NCBI GenBank assembly: GCA_933226995.1
Contig: CAKOFP010000051.1
Span: forward strand, 1 to 8,388
DNA length: 8,388 nt
Direction: 5' to 3'
From: Candidatus Nitrosopolaris rasttigaisensis
GTDB taxonomy: Archaea > Thermoproteota > Nitrososphaeria > Nitrososphaerales > Nitrososphaeraceae
Notes under the pieces: model-generated
What the model was told of the DNA's origin: nothing
Database searches by the model: none
The model's input: the letters and a program-made list of their open reading frames with translations, nothing else
In this document: in pieces, positions 1-6,299 of the stretch
How positions within the stretch are numbered: position 1 is the first letter of the stretch
Layout: every line of letters begins with the position of its first letter
Program-made: the position numbers and the translations under genes

Positions 1-612
1 CTCGACGGCATAGTTGTGCCGAAGGTAAGTGAGGAAAGCGAAATAGTGGAACTGTGTGGCCTTATTACTGAGTTGGAGCAAAAGAGAGGAATCGAAAAGA
101 ACCATATAAAATTAATACCATCTATAGAAACTGCTAAAGGGGTAGTGAACGCTTACTCGATTGCTAAGGCTGATTTAAGAGTAAACGCCTTAATCTTCGG
201 GCTTTATGACTTCCTCCATGACATGCACCTCGATCATGCAGACGATGATGGAACTGGATATTCGTATGCACGATGGAAAATTCCCGTTGATGCCAGAGCT
301 GCCGGGGTGGTAGCGATCGATGCAATTTGGCAAAAGGTCGATGATATTCCTGGACTAAGGAATGATGCCGCAAGTGCGAAACGATTGGGCTACGTAGGAA
401 AGAGCATAATTCACCCAAACCATATAGAACCTGTACATGAAATTTTCAAGCCAAGCAAAATCGAAATTGGATGGGCTACTAAAGTAGTGAACGCATTGGG
501 CCCGTCGATGCGAATTGGAAAAGGCGGTGGCGTAGTTAAGCTAGAGGGAAAAATGATTGACGCGGCGCATTATAAGCAAGCGAAGGCCATTTTGGATATT
601 GTCAACCAATGA
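1..612 (+). CDS. CitE/HpcH-HpaI family CoA-ester lyase, C-terminal part (5' end outside window)
   Basis: The reading frame is open from the first base (LDGIVVPKV...), so this is the C-terminal ~203 residues of a longer protein; family members are usually about 300-340 aa. Visible family motifs are DGIVVPKV at the start, LIPSIETAKGV with the Glu that binds Mg2+ (GAA at 127-129), FGLYDF with the second acidic metal ligand, and SIIHPNHIEPV near the C-terminal third. These match the TIM-barrel citrate lyase beta / malyl-CoA lyase / beta-methylmalyl-CoA lyase superfamily, which cleaves or forms C-C bonds next to a CoA thioester in the cytoplasm. The C-terminal stretch GKGGGVVKLEGKMIDAAHYK is typical of stand-alone CoA lyases rather than of the citrate lyase complex. 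The substrate cannot be told from this fragment. A GTG at 16 is internal, not a start. It is followed by a T-tract and a ~300 bp gap, so it is probably not in the riboflavin operon. Confidence 0.85.
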   Translation, partial: LDGIVVPKVSEESEIVELCGLITELEQKRGIEKNHIKLIPSIETAKGVVNAYSIAKADLRVNALIFGLYDFLHDMHLDHADDDGTGYSYARWKIPVDARAAGVVAIDAIWQKVDDIPGLRNDAASAKRLGYVGKSIIHPNHIEPVHEIFKPSKIEIGWATKVVNALGPSMRIGKGGGVVKLEGKMIDAAHYKQAKAILDIVNQ

Positions 613-628
613 TGCTTTTGTTAAGTAT

Positions 629-637
629 ATTTTTTTA
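629..637 (+). terminator. T-tract terminator after the CoA lyase gene
   Basis: A run of seven T residues (630-636, within TATATTTTTTT) lies about 18 nt after the stop codon at 610-612. Archaeal RNA polymerase terminates at such T-rich stretches without needing a hairpin. No stem is seen in front of it. The call rests on position and composition only. Confidence 0.5.
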
Positions 638-769
638 GGAACCAGAAAATAAAATCACCTTAGGATCAGGGTTATCTATTGAACTAGGGATTCTAAATTC
701 ACATAGATTCAAACCGCAAATGCTTTCGAGTCTATAGATTCCTTCATCCCGACGAACTACCCAGACACA

Positions 770-788
770 TGTATCGATCACCGATACA
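770..788. promoter_or_regulatory. Palindrome TGTATCG-N5-CGATACA, candidate operator upstream of ribE
   Basis: Perfect 7-bp inverted arms (770-776 and 782-788) are separated by ATCAC, giving a 19-bp dyad. It lies about 77 nt upstream of the TATA-like element and 125 nt upstream of the ribE start. A dimeric winged-helix regulator could bind a site of this size. Known archaeal riboflavin operons are in some lineages controlled by RbkR, a regulator fused to CTP-dependent riboflavin kinase, but I cannot match this site to that motif. No regulator gene for it is visible in the window. Confidence 0.35.
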
Positions 789-864
789 ATGAAAATCATA
801 TGTATTCCAAAATAAGGCGTATAGTTTTAACATTCAAACACTTCCATAATCTTTCATTTTGCAG

Positions 865-876
865 TATATTTTTTAA
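865..876 (+). promoter_or_regulatory. TATA-like element, probable promoter of the riboflavin operon
   Basis: TATATTTTTTAA lies 37-48 nt upstream of the ribE TTG. With a usual archaeal TATA-to-start distance of about 25 nt, transcription would begin near 892-900 and leave a short leader of roughly 12-20 nt. No clear Shine-Dalgarno sequence is present in that leader (TGTTGAGTTAGCGATATACAC). It is the best TATA match in the gap, but other AT-rich stretches exist. Confidence 0.4.
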
Positions 877-912
877 CTAAGCACACGTGATGTTGAGTTA
901 GCGATATACACT

Positions 913-1527
913 TTGTTCACCGGTATCATACAGGGTCTTGCAGAAGTCAAATCGATCTCTACAATCAGAAGCAGCAACAAATCTGCTGATACCAAACTGT
1001 GCATAAATCTGGGAGGAAAACTCAAGGGAGATTTAAAAGTTGGCGATAGCCTAAGTATTAATGGAACCTGTCTAACGGCTACAAGAATATCAAAGACTGT
1101 AGACTTTGAAATAATAAATGAAACTATGAATCGCACGTGTCTTGGGTTATTAAAAGCTAGAGACAAAGTAAACATTGAAAGGAGCTTAAGGCTCAGTGAC
1201 AGATTGGATGGACATTTCCTCCTTGGGCATGTGGACGGAATAGGCATAATTAAGAAGATCATTAAATCTCCAATCCAGACGAAGGTCTGGATAAGAATCC
1301 AGAATAAAAAACTAATGTCTTGGATAGTACCAAAAGGTTCAATAGCGATAGACGGAGTCAGTCTTACAATAGTAGATATCGAAGATAAAGATAAGATGAT
1401 CTCTGTGGCTTTGATTCCGCATACACTGGCTACAACTACACTCAGATTAAAATCGATTGGGGAGAGAGTTAACATCGAGACAGATATTATTGGCAAGTAC
1501 TTATCGAGACATCTACCAACAAAATAG
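913..1527 (+). CDS. ribE: Riboflavin synthase, bacterial (lumazine-binding repeat) type
   Basis: Catalyses the dismutation of two 6,7-dimethyl-8-ribityllumazine molecules to riboflavin and 5-amino-6-ribitylaminouracil, the last step of the pathway. The 204-aa protein is a tandem of two lumazine-binding barrels: the first begins MFTGIIQG and has GDSLSINGTCLT (Cys53); the second contains GHVDG, GSIAIDGVSLT and VNIETDIIGKYL. The joining segment DRLDGHFLLGHVDG keeps both conserved histidines (H101, H106). The length is normal. The start is the TTG at 913: family members almost always begin MFTGI, and no ATG is nearby. Many archaea use a different riboflavin synthase (RibC, a lumazine synthase paralogue), so a bacterial-type enzyme in an otherwise archaeal operon is notable. 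First gene of the operon; ribB follows after 55 nt. Confidence 0.95.
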   Translation: MFTGIIQGLAEVKSISTIRSSNKSADTKLCINLGGKLKGDLKVGDSLSINGTCLTATRISKTVDFEIINETMNRTCLGLLKARDKVNIERSLRLSDRLDGHFLLGHVDGIGIIKKIIKSPIQTKVWIRIQNKKLMSWIVPKGSIAIDGVSLTIVDIEDKDKMISVALIPHTLATTTLRLKSIGERVNIETDIIGKYLSRHLPTK

Positions 1528-1550
1528 TAAAAACTCGAATTTTAGTAAAC

Positions 1551-1557
1551 TATATAA
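1551..1557 (+). promoter_or_regulatory. TATA box between ribE and ribB, possible internal promoter
   Basis: TATATAA lies in the 55-nt gap after the ribE stop. Its centre is 29 nt upstream of the chosen TTG start of ribB, so a transcript from it would begin about 1580 and be nearly leaderless. The fit supports both an internal promoter and the TTG 1583 start. It could also be chance in AT-rich spacer DNA. Confidence 0.4.
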
Positions 1558-1582
1558 TCGATCTGAGCCGCAGATTAACCAT

Positions 1583-2278
1583 TTGGATTCAGTTGAGGGA
1601 GCTATCACCGCTTTAAGGAACGGGAGATTCGTGCTCGTCCACGATGAAATAGGACGAGAAGACGAGATCGATATGGTGATAGCTGCAGAGCAGATTAATC
1701 CGGATCATATTTCTACATTCAGAAGAATCGCAGGAGGCCTTATCTGCTTAGCAGTTGCGAATGAAATTGCAGTGAAATTGGGGCTAGTCTATATGCATGA
1801 GATCATACAAGATCTGTCAAAAGTCAATCCCGTATTTAAGAAACTAACGGCAGGGAGATCGCCATACGGCGACAACCCTAGTTTTTCGATATCAGTTAAC
1901 CATCGCGACACTTACACCGGTATTACTGACATTGACAGAGCATTGACAATCAGGAAGATGGCTGAAGTTTGTAAAAAAATTGATTCAACCGGAGTTGATG
2001 AATTTTCAAACAATTTCCGCGCTCCTGGTCATGTCCCGATCTTAATAGCCTCAAAGGGCTTGCTTTACGGAAGAACTGGTCATACTGAATTATGCGTATA
2101 TCTAATGAATATTGCGGGCCTAGCTTCTGCCGTAGCGATTTGCGAAATGTTGGATTCTACTACGCATAGGGCGCTATCGATAACGAAGGCAAAAAAATAT
2201 GCGAGCAAGAATAATATTCCCTTACTGGAATCAAATCAACTAAAGACGTGTACCAAGACGTATACTAAGGTGTCATAA
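1583..2278 (+). CDS. ribB: 3,4-dihydroxy-2-butanone 4-phosphate synthase (archaeal type)
   Basis: Converts ribulose 5-phosphate to 3,4-dihydroxy-2-butanone 4-phosphate plus formate, supplying the four-carbon unit for lumazine synthesis. The frame is open back to a TTG at 1457 inside ribE, but the first 42 codons do not resemble the family. Starting at TTG 1583 (MDSVEGAITALRNGRFVLV) gives 231 aa, the usual size. Residues then fall at the same numbers I recall for the Methanocaldococcus jannaschii enzyme: R25-E26-x-E28-x-D30 (acidic metal and substrate loop) and C55 in GGLICLA. RAPGHV (H150), GRTGHTE (H167) and CEM (E188) supply the other active-site residues. It is a stand-alone enzyme, not fused to GTP cyclohydrolase II as in many bacteria. 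This fits with GTP cyclohydrolase III being encoded two genes downstream. The stop is 7 nt before the ribH start. Confidence 0.95.
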   Translation: MDSVEGAITALRNGRFVLVHDEIGREDEIDMVIAAEQINPDHISTFRRIAGGLICLAVANEIAVKLGLVYMHEIIQDLSKVNPVFKKLTAGRSPYGDNPSFSISVNHRDTYTGITDIDRALTIRKMAEVCKKIDSTGVDEFSNNFRAPGHVPILIASKGLLYGRTGHTELCVYLMNIAGLASAVAICEMLDSTTHRALSITKAKKYASKNNIPLLESNQLKTCTKTYTKVS

Positions 2279-2285
2279 TTTATAA

Positions 2286-2750
2286 TTGGATAAAGTTAGA
2301 ATAGGAGTAGTAGTTTCAGAGTTTAACAGAGAGATTACTTTCCCAATGCTCGGTAACGCAAAAAAACAAGCGAAGAAGATGGATGCAATAATCACTTATG
2401 TATGCTATGTTCCCGGGTCATATGATATGCCGGTGATAGTTCAAGAGCTTCTGAAAAAAAAAGACGTGGACGCTGCAGTTACCCTGGGCGCAGTAATCAA
2501 AGGCGAGACTAACCATGATGAGATAGTCGCAGAAAATGCTGCCAGATTGATTGCTGATTTGTCAGTTAAACATAGCAAGCCAGTCGCACTGGGGATTACC
2601 GGTCCTAATATGAGCTTTAAACAAGCAAAAGACCGAAGCGAAATTGTTCCCGTCCGCGCAGTAATTAGCGCGGTTAGTATGGCAACGAGAATTAAAAAAA
2701 TAAGAGAAGAGAACCCAAGGCTTGTAGGTAAGATGAAAATAATAGGTTGA
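2286..2750 (+). CDS. ribH: 6,7-dimethyl-8-ribityllumazine synthase
   Basis: Condenses 5-amino-6-ribitylaminouracil with dihydroxybutanone phosphate to give lumazine, the substrate of RibE. The 154-aa protein has the family motifs in order: VVVSEFN (aromatic F13 and N14 at the substrate site), VPGSYDMP (residues 42-49), LGAVIKGETNHDEIV with catalytic His77, and ITGPNMSFKQAKDR with the phosphate-binding Arg117. The VPG motif carries Asp where most homologues have Glu, a conservative change. GETxHDEIV is typical of archaeal members. It is RibH and not the paralogous archaeal riboflavin synthase RibC, in keeping with a separate RibE here. The start is TTG 2286; no ATG lies before the conserved N-terminus. 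AAGGTG at 2265-2270 may act as a distant ribosome binding site. The stop codon overlaps the start of arfA. Confidence 0.95.
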   Translation: MDKVRIGVVVSEFNREITFPMLGNAKKQAKKMDAIITYVCYVPGSYDMPVIVQELLKKKDVDAAVTLGAVIKGETNHDEIVAENAARLIADLSVKHSKPVALGITGPNMSFKQAKDRSEIVPVRAVISAVSMATRIKKIREENPRLVGKMKIIG

Positions 2751-3532
2751 CAATACAGCTCACAATTATTAGAATCGAAGAATATGGTCCTTGGACTATT
2801 ACTCTTGGTAGCGACAGGGAAGCGCGACTGCAGATGCTCCAGGCAAATTTCTATTTCGATTTGCAACGATTATTTTCGGCGAAGGATTGTCTTGTTTATT
2901 TAAATAGATTTGATGAGTATTTTGCAATTACTAATGGTCTATCAGTTGCGGATCATCAAGTAATCGAGAGTGAACTTTCCAGCCTTTATAAAAAACTTAA
3001 GATATCTATGGCGATTGGGAGTGGCGAAACGCCATATCAAGCAAATTTGGACGCATACAACACCCGGAAAAAGGGAGAACTAGGTATCAAAAAAGCAAGA
3101 ATTTTCGCGAGAGCCGCGATGCCATCGTCAGTACTGAACTCGATACCAAGAGTCAACGAATTTGTGCAAATAATGCATATCGATATGAATAATTCTGCTG
3201 ATATAGCCTCCAAGCTGTCTCCATATGAAATCACGTGTCTTATTACCAAGATCTACGCTAGACTCTCAGAGGAATTTATTAAGAAAGAATCGTTGACTTT
3301 CTTTCTAGGAGGAGACAATTTTATGGTTGTATCAAATGCTGCTACAAAACACGATGCAGAGGAGACTATAATGAAGGTTACTCGAGGCACGAATATCAAA
3401 TTAAATTGTGGGATAGGGATTGGAAGGACTGGGAGAAAAGCTGCCAACGCCGCTACAAAAGCACTGGACACGATTAGAGACCTCCGACATGTCGGAAAGG
3501 ATCTACCAGTTTATGAAGTAGGATGTCTCTAA
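2747..3532 (+). CDS. arfA: GTP cyclohydrolase III
   Basis: Opens the imidazole ring of GTP and removes pyrophosphate, giving 2-amino-5-formylamino-6-ribosylamino-4(3H)-pyrimidinone 5'-phosphate while leaving the formyl group in place. This is the archaeal entry step to riboflavin and to the deazaflavin of F420. The 261-aa length is normal. It has two palm-like halves: the first starts LTIIRIEEYGPWT and has RFDEYFAITNG (54-64); the second has MHIDMNNSADI (143-153) and FFLGGDNFMVVSN (185-197), whose GGDN relates the fold to GGDEF cyclases. GIGIGRTGRKAANAA (222-236) is also conserved. TTG 2747 shares bases with the ribH TGA stop (TTGA), a 4-nt overlap that implies translational coupling. The last 10 nt overlap the amidohydrolase gene. 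Because the formyl group is retained, a separate deformylase is required. Confidence 0.95.
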   Translation: MTIQLTIIRIEEYGPWTITLGSDREARLQMLQANFYFDLQRLFSAKDCLVYLNRFDEYFAITNGLSVADHQVIESELSSLYKKLKISMAIGSGETPYQANLDAYNTRKKGELGIKKARIFARAAMPSSVLNSIPRVNEFVQIMHIDMNNSADIASKLSPYEITCLITKIYARLSEEFIKKESLTFFLGGDNFMVVSNAATKHDAEETIMKVTRGTNIKLNCGIGIGRTGRKAANAATKALDTIRDLRHVGKDLPVYEVGCL

Positions 3533-4812
3533 TTCTCAAGAATGCTAGTCTGCTTCTCGGGAAAGACTTAACTTTTGTTGCAGAGGGTTATCTGGAGATT
3601 GGGAAAGATGGCATAATAAAAAAAGCAAAACGTGGACCATACCATCGCGGCGATTACAAGAAAGCAAACAACAATACAATATTTGATGCAGAAGGATTTC
3701 TCATAATCCCTGGACTTATCAACGCTCACACACACATAGGAGATTCACTGGGAAAAGATGTTGCAGTAGATTCAGGACTAGATGCAAGAGTTCATCCGGC
3801 ACATGGAGCAAAACAGAAAATATTACAAAGAAGTAAACCAGATCATTTAAAGACATTTATCAGAAGTTCTGCATTGTCTATGATGAGAAGGGGGATAACG
3901 ACCTTCGCAGACTTTCGCGAGGGTGGTACTGAGGGAGTCAAATTATTAAGAGATGCAATTTCTGGATTACCCATCAAATGTGTCGTATTTGGTCGAGCCG
4001 AGTATTATTTTGATATAACATCATCTGCCACCGGCGCCGGCCAACGAAATCTTCCTTCCAGTGCATTACAGATGACTTCCGATGTTTTAGAAATTTCTGA
4101 TGGTTTGGGAATCAGCGGAGCAAACGAAAATAGCGACGAAACACTGCAACAGTATAGAAAATTAGTTCGAGTCAGGAACACGAGTGCAACCAAAGATAAG
4201 AAGAAGCTGCTAACAGCGATTCATGCCGCTGAATCTGAGAACACCATGGAATTTTCGAAATCACATACTGGTAAGACAGAAGTTGCTCGAATAATGAAGT
4301 GTCTGAAGCCTGATATAGTTATTCACATGACGCATGCCACTGAAAAGGATATCTCAATGGTAGCGAGAAACCGAACAGGAATACTTGTTTGTCCTAGAGC
4401 AAATGGGATTGTGGGGGCTGGCGTCCCAAGGGTCGCGAAAATGTTAGACCTAGGTTGCATCATCGGGATTGGGAGTGACAACGTGATGTTGAATTCTCCA
4501 GATATTTTACGGGAGCTAGATTATATCTGGAAGGTGTCACGGGCCGTCGAACGTTTCTTTCTGAGTGCCAGAGATATACTAAAGATGGCAACAGTAAATA
4601 ACGCGGAAATTCTCAGACTAAATTCTGGGTATATTCAGTCCGGCCGGGCAGCAGATATTATTTTTATTGATAAGAGCCATGTAGATCTGTACCCTATACA
4701 TGATCCATTCGCTGCTATAGTTCAGAGAGCTACCGAGGCTTCGATCAAGGCGGTCATGATAGATGGAAGGTTTGTAGACGGAGCACAATTCGAATTTGCG
4801 AATAACAATTAA
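3523..4812 (+). CDS. Amidohydrolase (COG0402-like aminohydrolase), candidate riboflavin-pathway deaminase or deformylase
   Basis: A 429-aa metal-dependent TIM-barrel hydrolase of the SsnA/guanine deaminase/SAH deaminase/aminodeoxyfutalosine deaminase type. An N-terminal beta-sandwich strand region (1-60) leads into PGLINAHTHIGDS with the metal ligands H69 and H71. TAIHAAESE gives H234 and catalytic E237, HMTHAT gives H268, CPRANG lies at 290-295, and GSDNVML gives D319. The C-terminal NAEILRLNSGYIQSGRAADIIFID closes the sandwich domain. This HxH...HxxE...H...D pattern is that of mononuclear ring-deaminating members. It has an ATG start, overlaps arfA by 10 nt, and its 3' end overlaps arfC by 17 nt, so it is translated as part of the operon. 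What is seen: family, intact active site and tight placement. What is inferred: it performs either deamination of the pyrimidine intermediate or removal of the formyl group left by ArfA (the ArfB step). The exact substrate is unproven. Confidence 0.88.
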   Translation: MSLILKNASLLLGKDLTFVAEGYLEIGKDGIIKKAKRGPYHRGDYKKANNNTIFDAEGFLIIPGLINAHTHIGDSLGKDVAVDSGLDARVHPAHGAKQKILQRSKPDHLKTFIRSSALSMMRRGITTFADFREGGTEGVKLLRDAISGLPIKCVVFGRAEYYFDITSSATGAGQRNLPSSALQMTSDVLEISDGLGISGANENSDETLQQYRKLVRVRNTSATKDKKKLLTAIHAAESENTMEFSKSHTGKTEVARIMKCLKPDIVIHMTHATEKDISMVARNRTGILVCPRANGIVGAGVPRVAKMLDLGCIIGIGSDNVMLNSPDILRELDYIWKVSRAVERFFLSARDILKMATVNNAEILRLNSGYIQSGRAADIIFIDKSHVDLYPIHDPFAAIVQRATEASIKAVMIDGRFVDGAQFEFANNN

Positions 4813-5446
4813 TGCAGCAATGACGGTTGACGGCAAAATTGCAACGACTTGTGGAAATTCAAGAATTTCTTCAAAACAAGATCTAATAAGAGTCCACGAA
4901 TTACGCTCGTCAGTCGATGCGATTTTGGTAGGAATTTCGACAGTCCTAATAGATGACCCGTTGCTTACAGTCCGATTAATCAGAGCTAACAAAGGAAAAG
5001 ACCCTGCTAGGGTAGTTGTAGATAGCGAAGGAAGGATACCACTAGACTCGAGAATTTTGAAGACTGCTCATAGAGTCGCAACTATAGTCGTTGTATCAGA
5101 ACGAGCACATGACAACAAAATCCATAAACTCAGGAGTACGGGTGCAATAGTAATTACTGCGGGAAGGAAAATGGTTGATCTCGGAGAAGCATTATCGTGT
5201 CTGAAAAAGATGGGATTTAAGAACATTCTTGCGGAAGGGGGCGGTGAGCTAAATTGGTCTCTTCTTGACCTAGGAGTTGTCGACCAGCTAATTGTGACAG
5301 TATCACCGAAATTAGTGGGCGGTAGATCAGCAACTACACTAGTCGAAGGAGATGGTTATGAAAAAATTTCGCAGGCAATACGCATGGAATTAAAAAAAGT
5401 ACTCAGACAAAATAATGGGGAGTTAGTTTTGTTTTACGAGCTTTAG
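4796..5446 (+). CDS. arfC: 2,5-diamino-6-ribosylamino-pyrimidinone 5'-phosphate reductase (RibD C-terminal domain)
   Basis: Uses NAD(P)H to reduce the ribosyl side chain to ribityl, the step that in archaea and fungi precedes ring deamination. The 216-aa protein is a single dihydrofolate-reductase-like RibD-C domain with no deaminase domain. Motifs are AAMTVDGKIAT (8-18), SVDAILVGISTVLIDDP (39-55) and ILAEGGGELNWSLL (144-157, the nucleotide-binding glycine turn), then VTVSPKLVGG (167-176). Start TTG 4796 gives MRITINAAMTVDGK, matching the family N-terminus, and lies 17 nt inside the end of the amidohydrolase gene. GGAG at 4780-4783 is a possible ribosome binding site. Bacterial RibD carries a fused cytidine-deaminase-like domain. 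That domain is absent here and no homologue of it is visible in the window, so deamination must come from another protein. Confidence 0.93.
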   Translation: MRITINAAMTVDGKIATTCGNSRISSKQDLIRVHELRSSVDAILVGISTVLIDDPLLTVRLIRANKGKDPARVVVDSEGRIPLDSRILKTAHRVATIVVVSERAHDNKIHKLRSTGAIVITAGRKMVDLGEALSCLKKMGFKNILAEGGGELNWSLLDLGVVDQLIVTVSPKLVGGRSATTLVEGDGYEKISQAIRMELKKVLRQNNGELVLFYEL

Positions 5447-5449
5447 ACT

Positions 5450-5512
5450 CTGAGGATGATGTCCGGCCTCAGGCATTTAATGTCAGTACTCGTGCCTTTT
5501 TCATATTTTTTT
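5450..5512 (+). terminator. Hairpins and T-tracts ending the riboflavin operon
   Basis: Three nt after the arfC stop lies a perfect stem CTGAGG (5450-5455) / CCTCAG (5467-5472) with an 11-nt loop. A second stem AGGCAT (5471-5476) / GTGCCT (5492-5497, one T-G pair) is followed at once by TTTTT (5497-5501) and T7 (5506-5512). The second stem plus the T-tracts resembles an intrinsic terminator. The two stems share bases 5471-5472 and cannot form fully at the same time. Archaeal termination mainly needs the T-tract, so the stems may serve RNA stability. Confidence 0.6.
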
Positions 5513-5647
5513 CATTTGGCAAACTAAATAAATTTTGGGTCGCCTATGAGCCACGCTTGAATTATCATTATTTTCACTCACTTCCGTTGTTTCATCAGAT
5601 CGTGAAGACAGCTCCTTTGCGCAGAAGAGCTGCTCGATTTTGACAGC
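5513..5647. other. Convergent intergenic spacer between arfC and the nitroreductase gene
   Basis: These 135 bases separate the 3' ends of two convergent transcription units. Apart from the hairpin at 5609-5632, nothing gene-like or repetitive is visible in them. Confidence 0.5.
5609..5632 (-). terminator. Hairpin downstream of the nitroreductase gene
   Basis: Read on the - strand, CAGCTCTT...AGGAGCTG forms an 8-bp stem with one G-U pair and an 8-nt loop, beginning 15 nt after the nitroreductase stop codon. No T-tract follows it, so it is a weak terminator at best. It may protect the 3' end of the message. Confidence 0.35.
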
Positions 5648-6181
5648 TTATCGTCCTGAATCTGGGGCAGCATTACTTTTGGAGCTGCCATATTTTTCAT
5701 AGTAAACTAATTTATCGAGAGGCAGTCGCTTCTTACTTTTACCGGTCAAGTTCCTTGCCGGATATCCAAAGCCTAGTATGACTGTAGGACTCAACTCGTT
5801 TGGTATTCCAAAGTCGCTTCGAAGTTTTTCTTCCCTTATTCCTGTAAACAGCCCCGAACCCACTTCGTGATTCCATGCGGCCAGTTGCATATTCTGTAAC
5901 ACTCTTCCTGCATCAATCAAATGAAAATTGTACTCTGGATTCGTCAGTACTATTACTGCAAAATTGGCATCTCTAACCCAGCTTCCGCTTGTACTATCTT
6001 CTGCCAGCTTCTTGAGATTCTGTTTATCGTTCACTAGGATAAATCGCCACTGTTGAGTATTTAGGCCACTGCCTGTTAACCTTGCCGCCTCAAGCACCTT
6101 TGACTTTATATCAGATGGAACATCCTGATTACTGAATTCTCTTACTTCTAACTTGGTTGTTATACATTCGAATGTGTCCAT
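5648..6181 (-). CDS. Nitroreductase family FMN-dependent oxidoreductase
   Basis: A 177-aa single-domain protein of the nitroreductase fold, whose members bind FMN as homodimers and reduce nitro compounds, quinones, flavins or other electron acceptors with NAD(P)H. Visible elements are REFSNQDVP near the N-terminus (R14, FMN phosphate region), SGLNTQQWRFILV (38-50), LIDAGRVLQNMQLAAWNHEVGSGLF (88-112) and PTVILGFGYPA (132-142) before the C-terminal RLPLDKLVYYEKYG. ATG 6179-6181 has AGAGGA just upstream. BluB (dimethylbenzimidazole synthase, which consumes FMN) belongs to the same fold, but its characteristic APSVGxxQPW segment is replaced here, so I do not favour it. It converges with the riboflavin operon, whose product supplies its cofactor. 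The HxlR gene nearby is on the same strand. The substrate is unknown. Confidence 0.87.
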   Translation of the reverse strand: MDTFECITTKLEVREFSNQDVPSDIKSKVLEAARLTGSGLNTQQWRFILVNDKQNLKKLAEDSTSGSWVRDANFAVIVLTNPEYNFHLIDAGRVLQNMQLAAWNHEVGSGLFTGIREEKLRSDFGIPNELSPTVILGFGYPARNLTGKSKKRLPLDKLVYYEKYGSSKSNAAPDSGR

Positions 6182-6207
6182 TTCCTCTGCACAAACTCAG
6201 TTAAGAA

Positions 6208-6220
6208 CCAAATATCTAAA
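6208..6220 (-). promoter_or_regulatory. TATA-like promoter of the nitroreductase gene
   Basis: On the - strand TTTAGATATTTGG has its centre about 32 nt upstream of the ATG at 6181, so transcription would begin near 6187 with almost no leader. A short palindrome AACTCAGTT (6194-6202) lies between it and the start. Its half AACTGAG resembles the arm AACTGAA of the dyad upstream of the HxlR gene. Confidence 0.4.
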
Positions 6221-6299
6221 AGGTTTTCTAAGGTCCATGCTGAATATAGTATTATAGGTTATCCGGTATTGAGTCTTTTTTCCTAATCTTAATGAAAGG

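Larger units (their letters stand above)
613..912. other. Intergenic region upstream of the riboflavin operon
   Basis: These 300 bases hold no convincing gene, tRNA or riboswitch-like fold. They contain the T-tract of the upstream gene, an 8-bp direct repeat ATAGATTC at 703-710 and 734-741, the palindrome at 770-788, an ATGTAT hexamer repeated at 769 and 800, and the TATA-like segment at 865-876. Control of the riboflavin operon most likely lies here. I see no recognisable FMN (RFN) element. Confidence 0.6.

Noticed and set aside
695..735. Possible tRNA T-arm (GATTCAAACC) upstream of ribE
   Set aside because: No matching acceptor, D or anticodon stems could be built around it.
703..741. ATAGATTC repeated with a 31-nt period, considered as CRISPR-like or operator repeat
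   Set aside because: Only two 8-bp copies; the AGATTC/GAATCT core occurs many times in this AT-rich window, so chance is likely.
613..912. FMN riboswitch (RFN element) in front of the riboflavin operon
   Set aside because: None of the conserved RFN segments or its multi-stem layout is visible, and the class is typical of bacteria.
873..1496. 207-codon open frame on the - strand over ribE
   Set aside because: It is antisense to an unmistakable riboflavin synthase, shows no family motifs and is Ile/Ser/Leu rich as expected for a shadow frame.
1457..1582. Longer N-terminus for ribB starting at TTG 1457
   Set aside because: The extra 42 residues overlap ribE and lack family similarity; residue numbering and the TATA box favour 1583.
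2441..2866. 141-codon open frame on the - strand across ribH and arfA
   Set aside because: Antisense to two well-supported genes; no recognisable domain.
4618..4992. 124-codon open frame on the - strand across the amidohydrolase/arfC junction
   Set aside because: Antisense shadow of two overlapping real genes.
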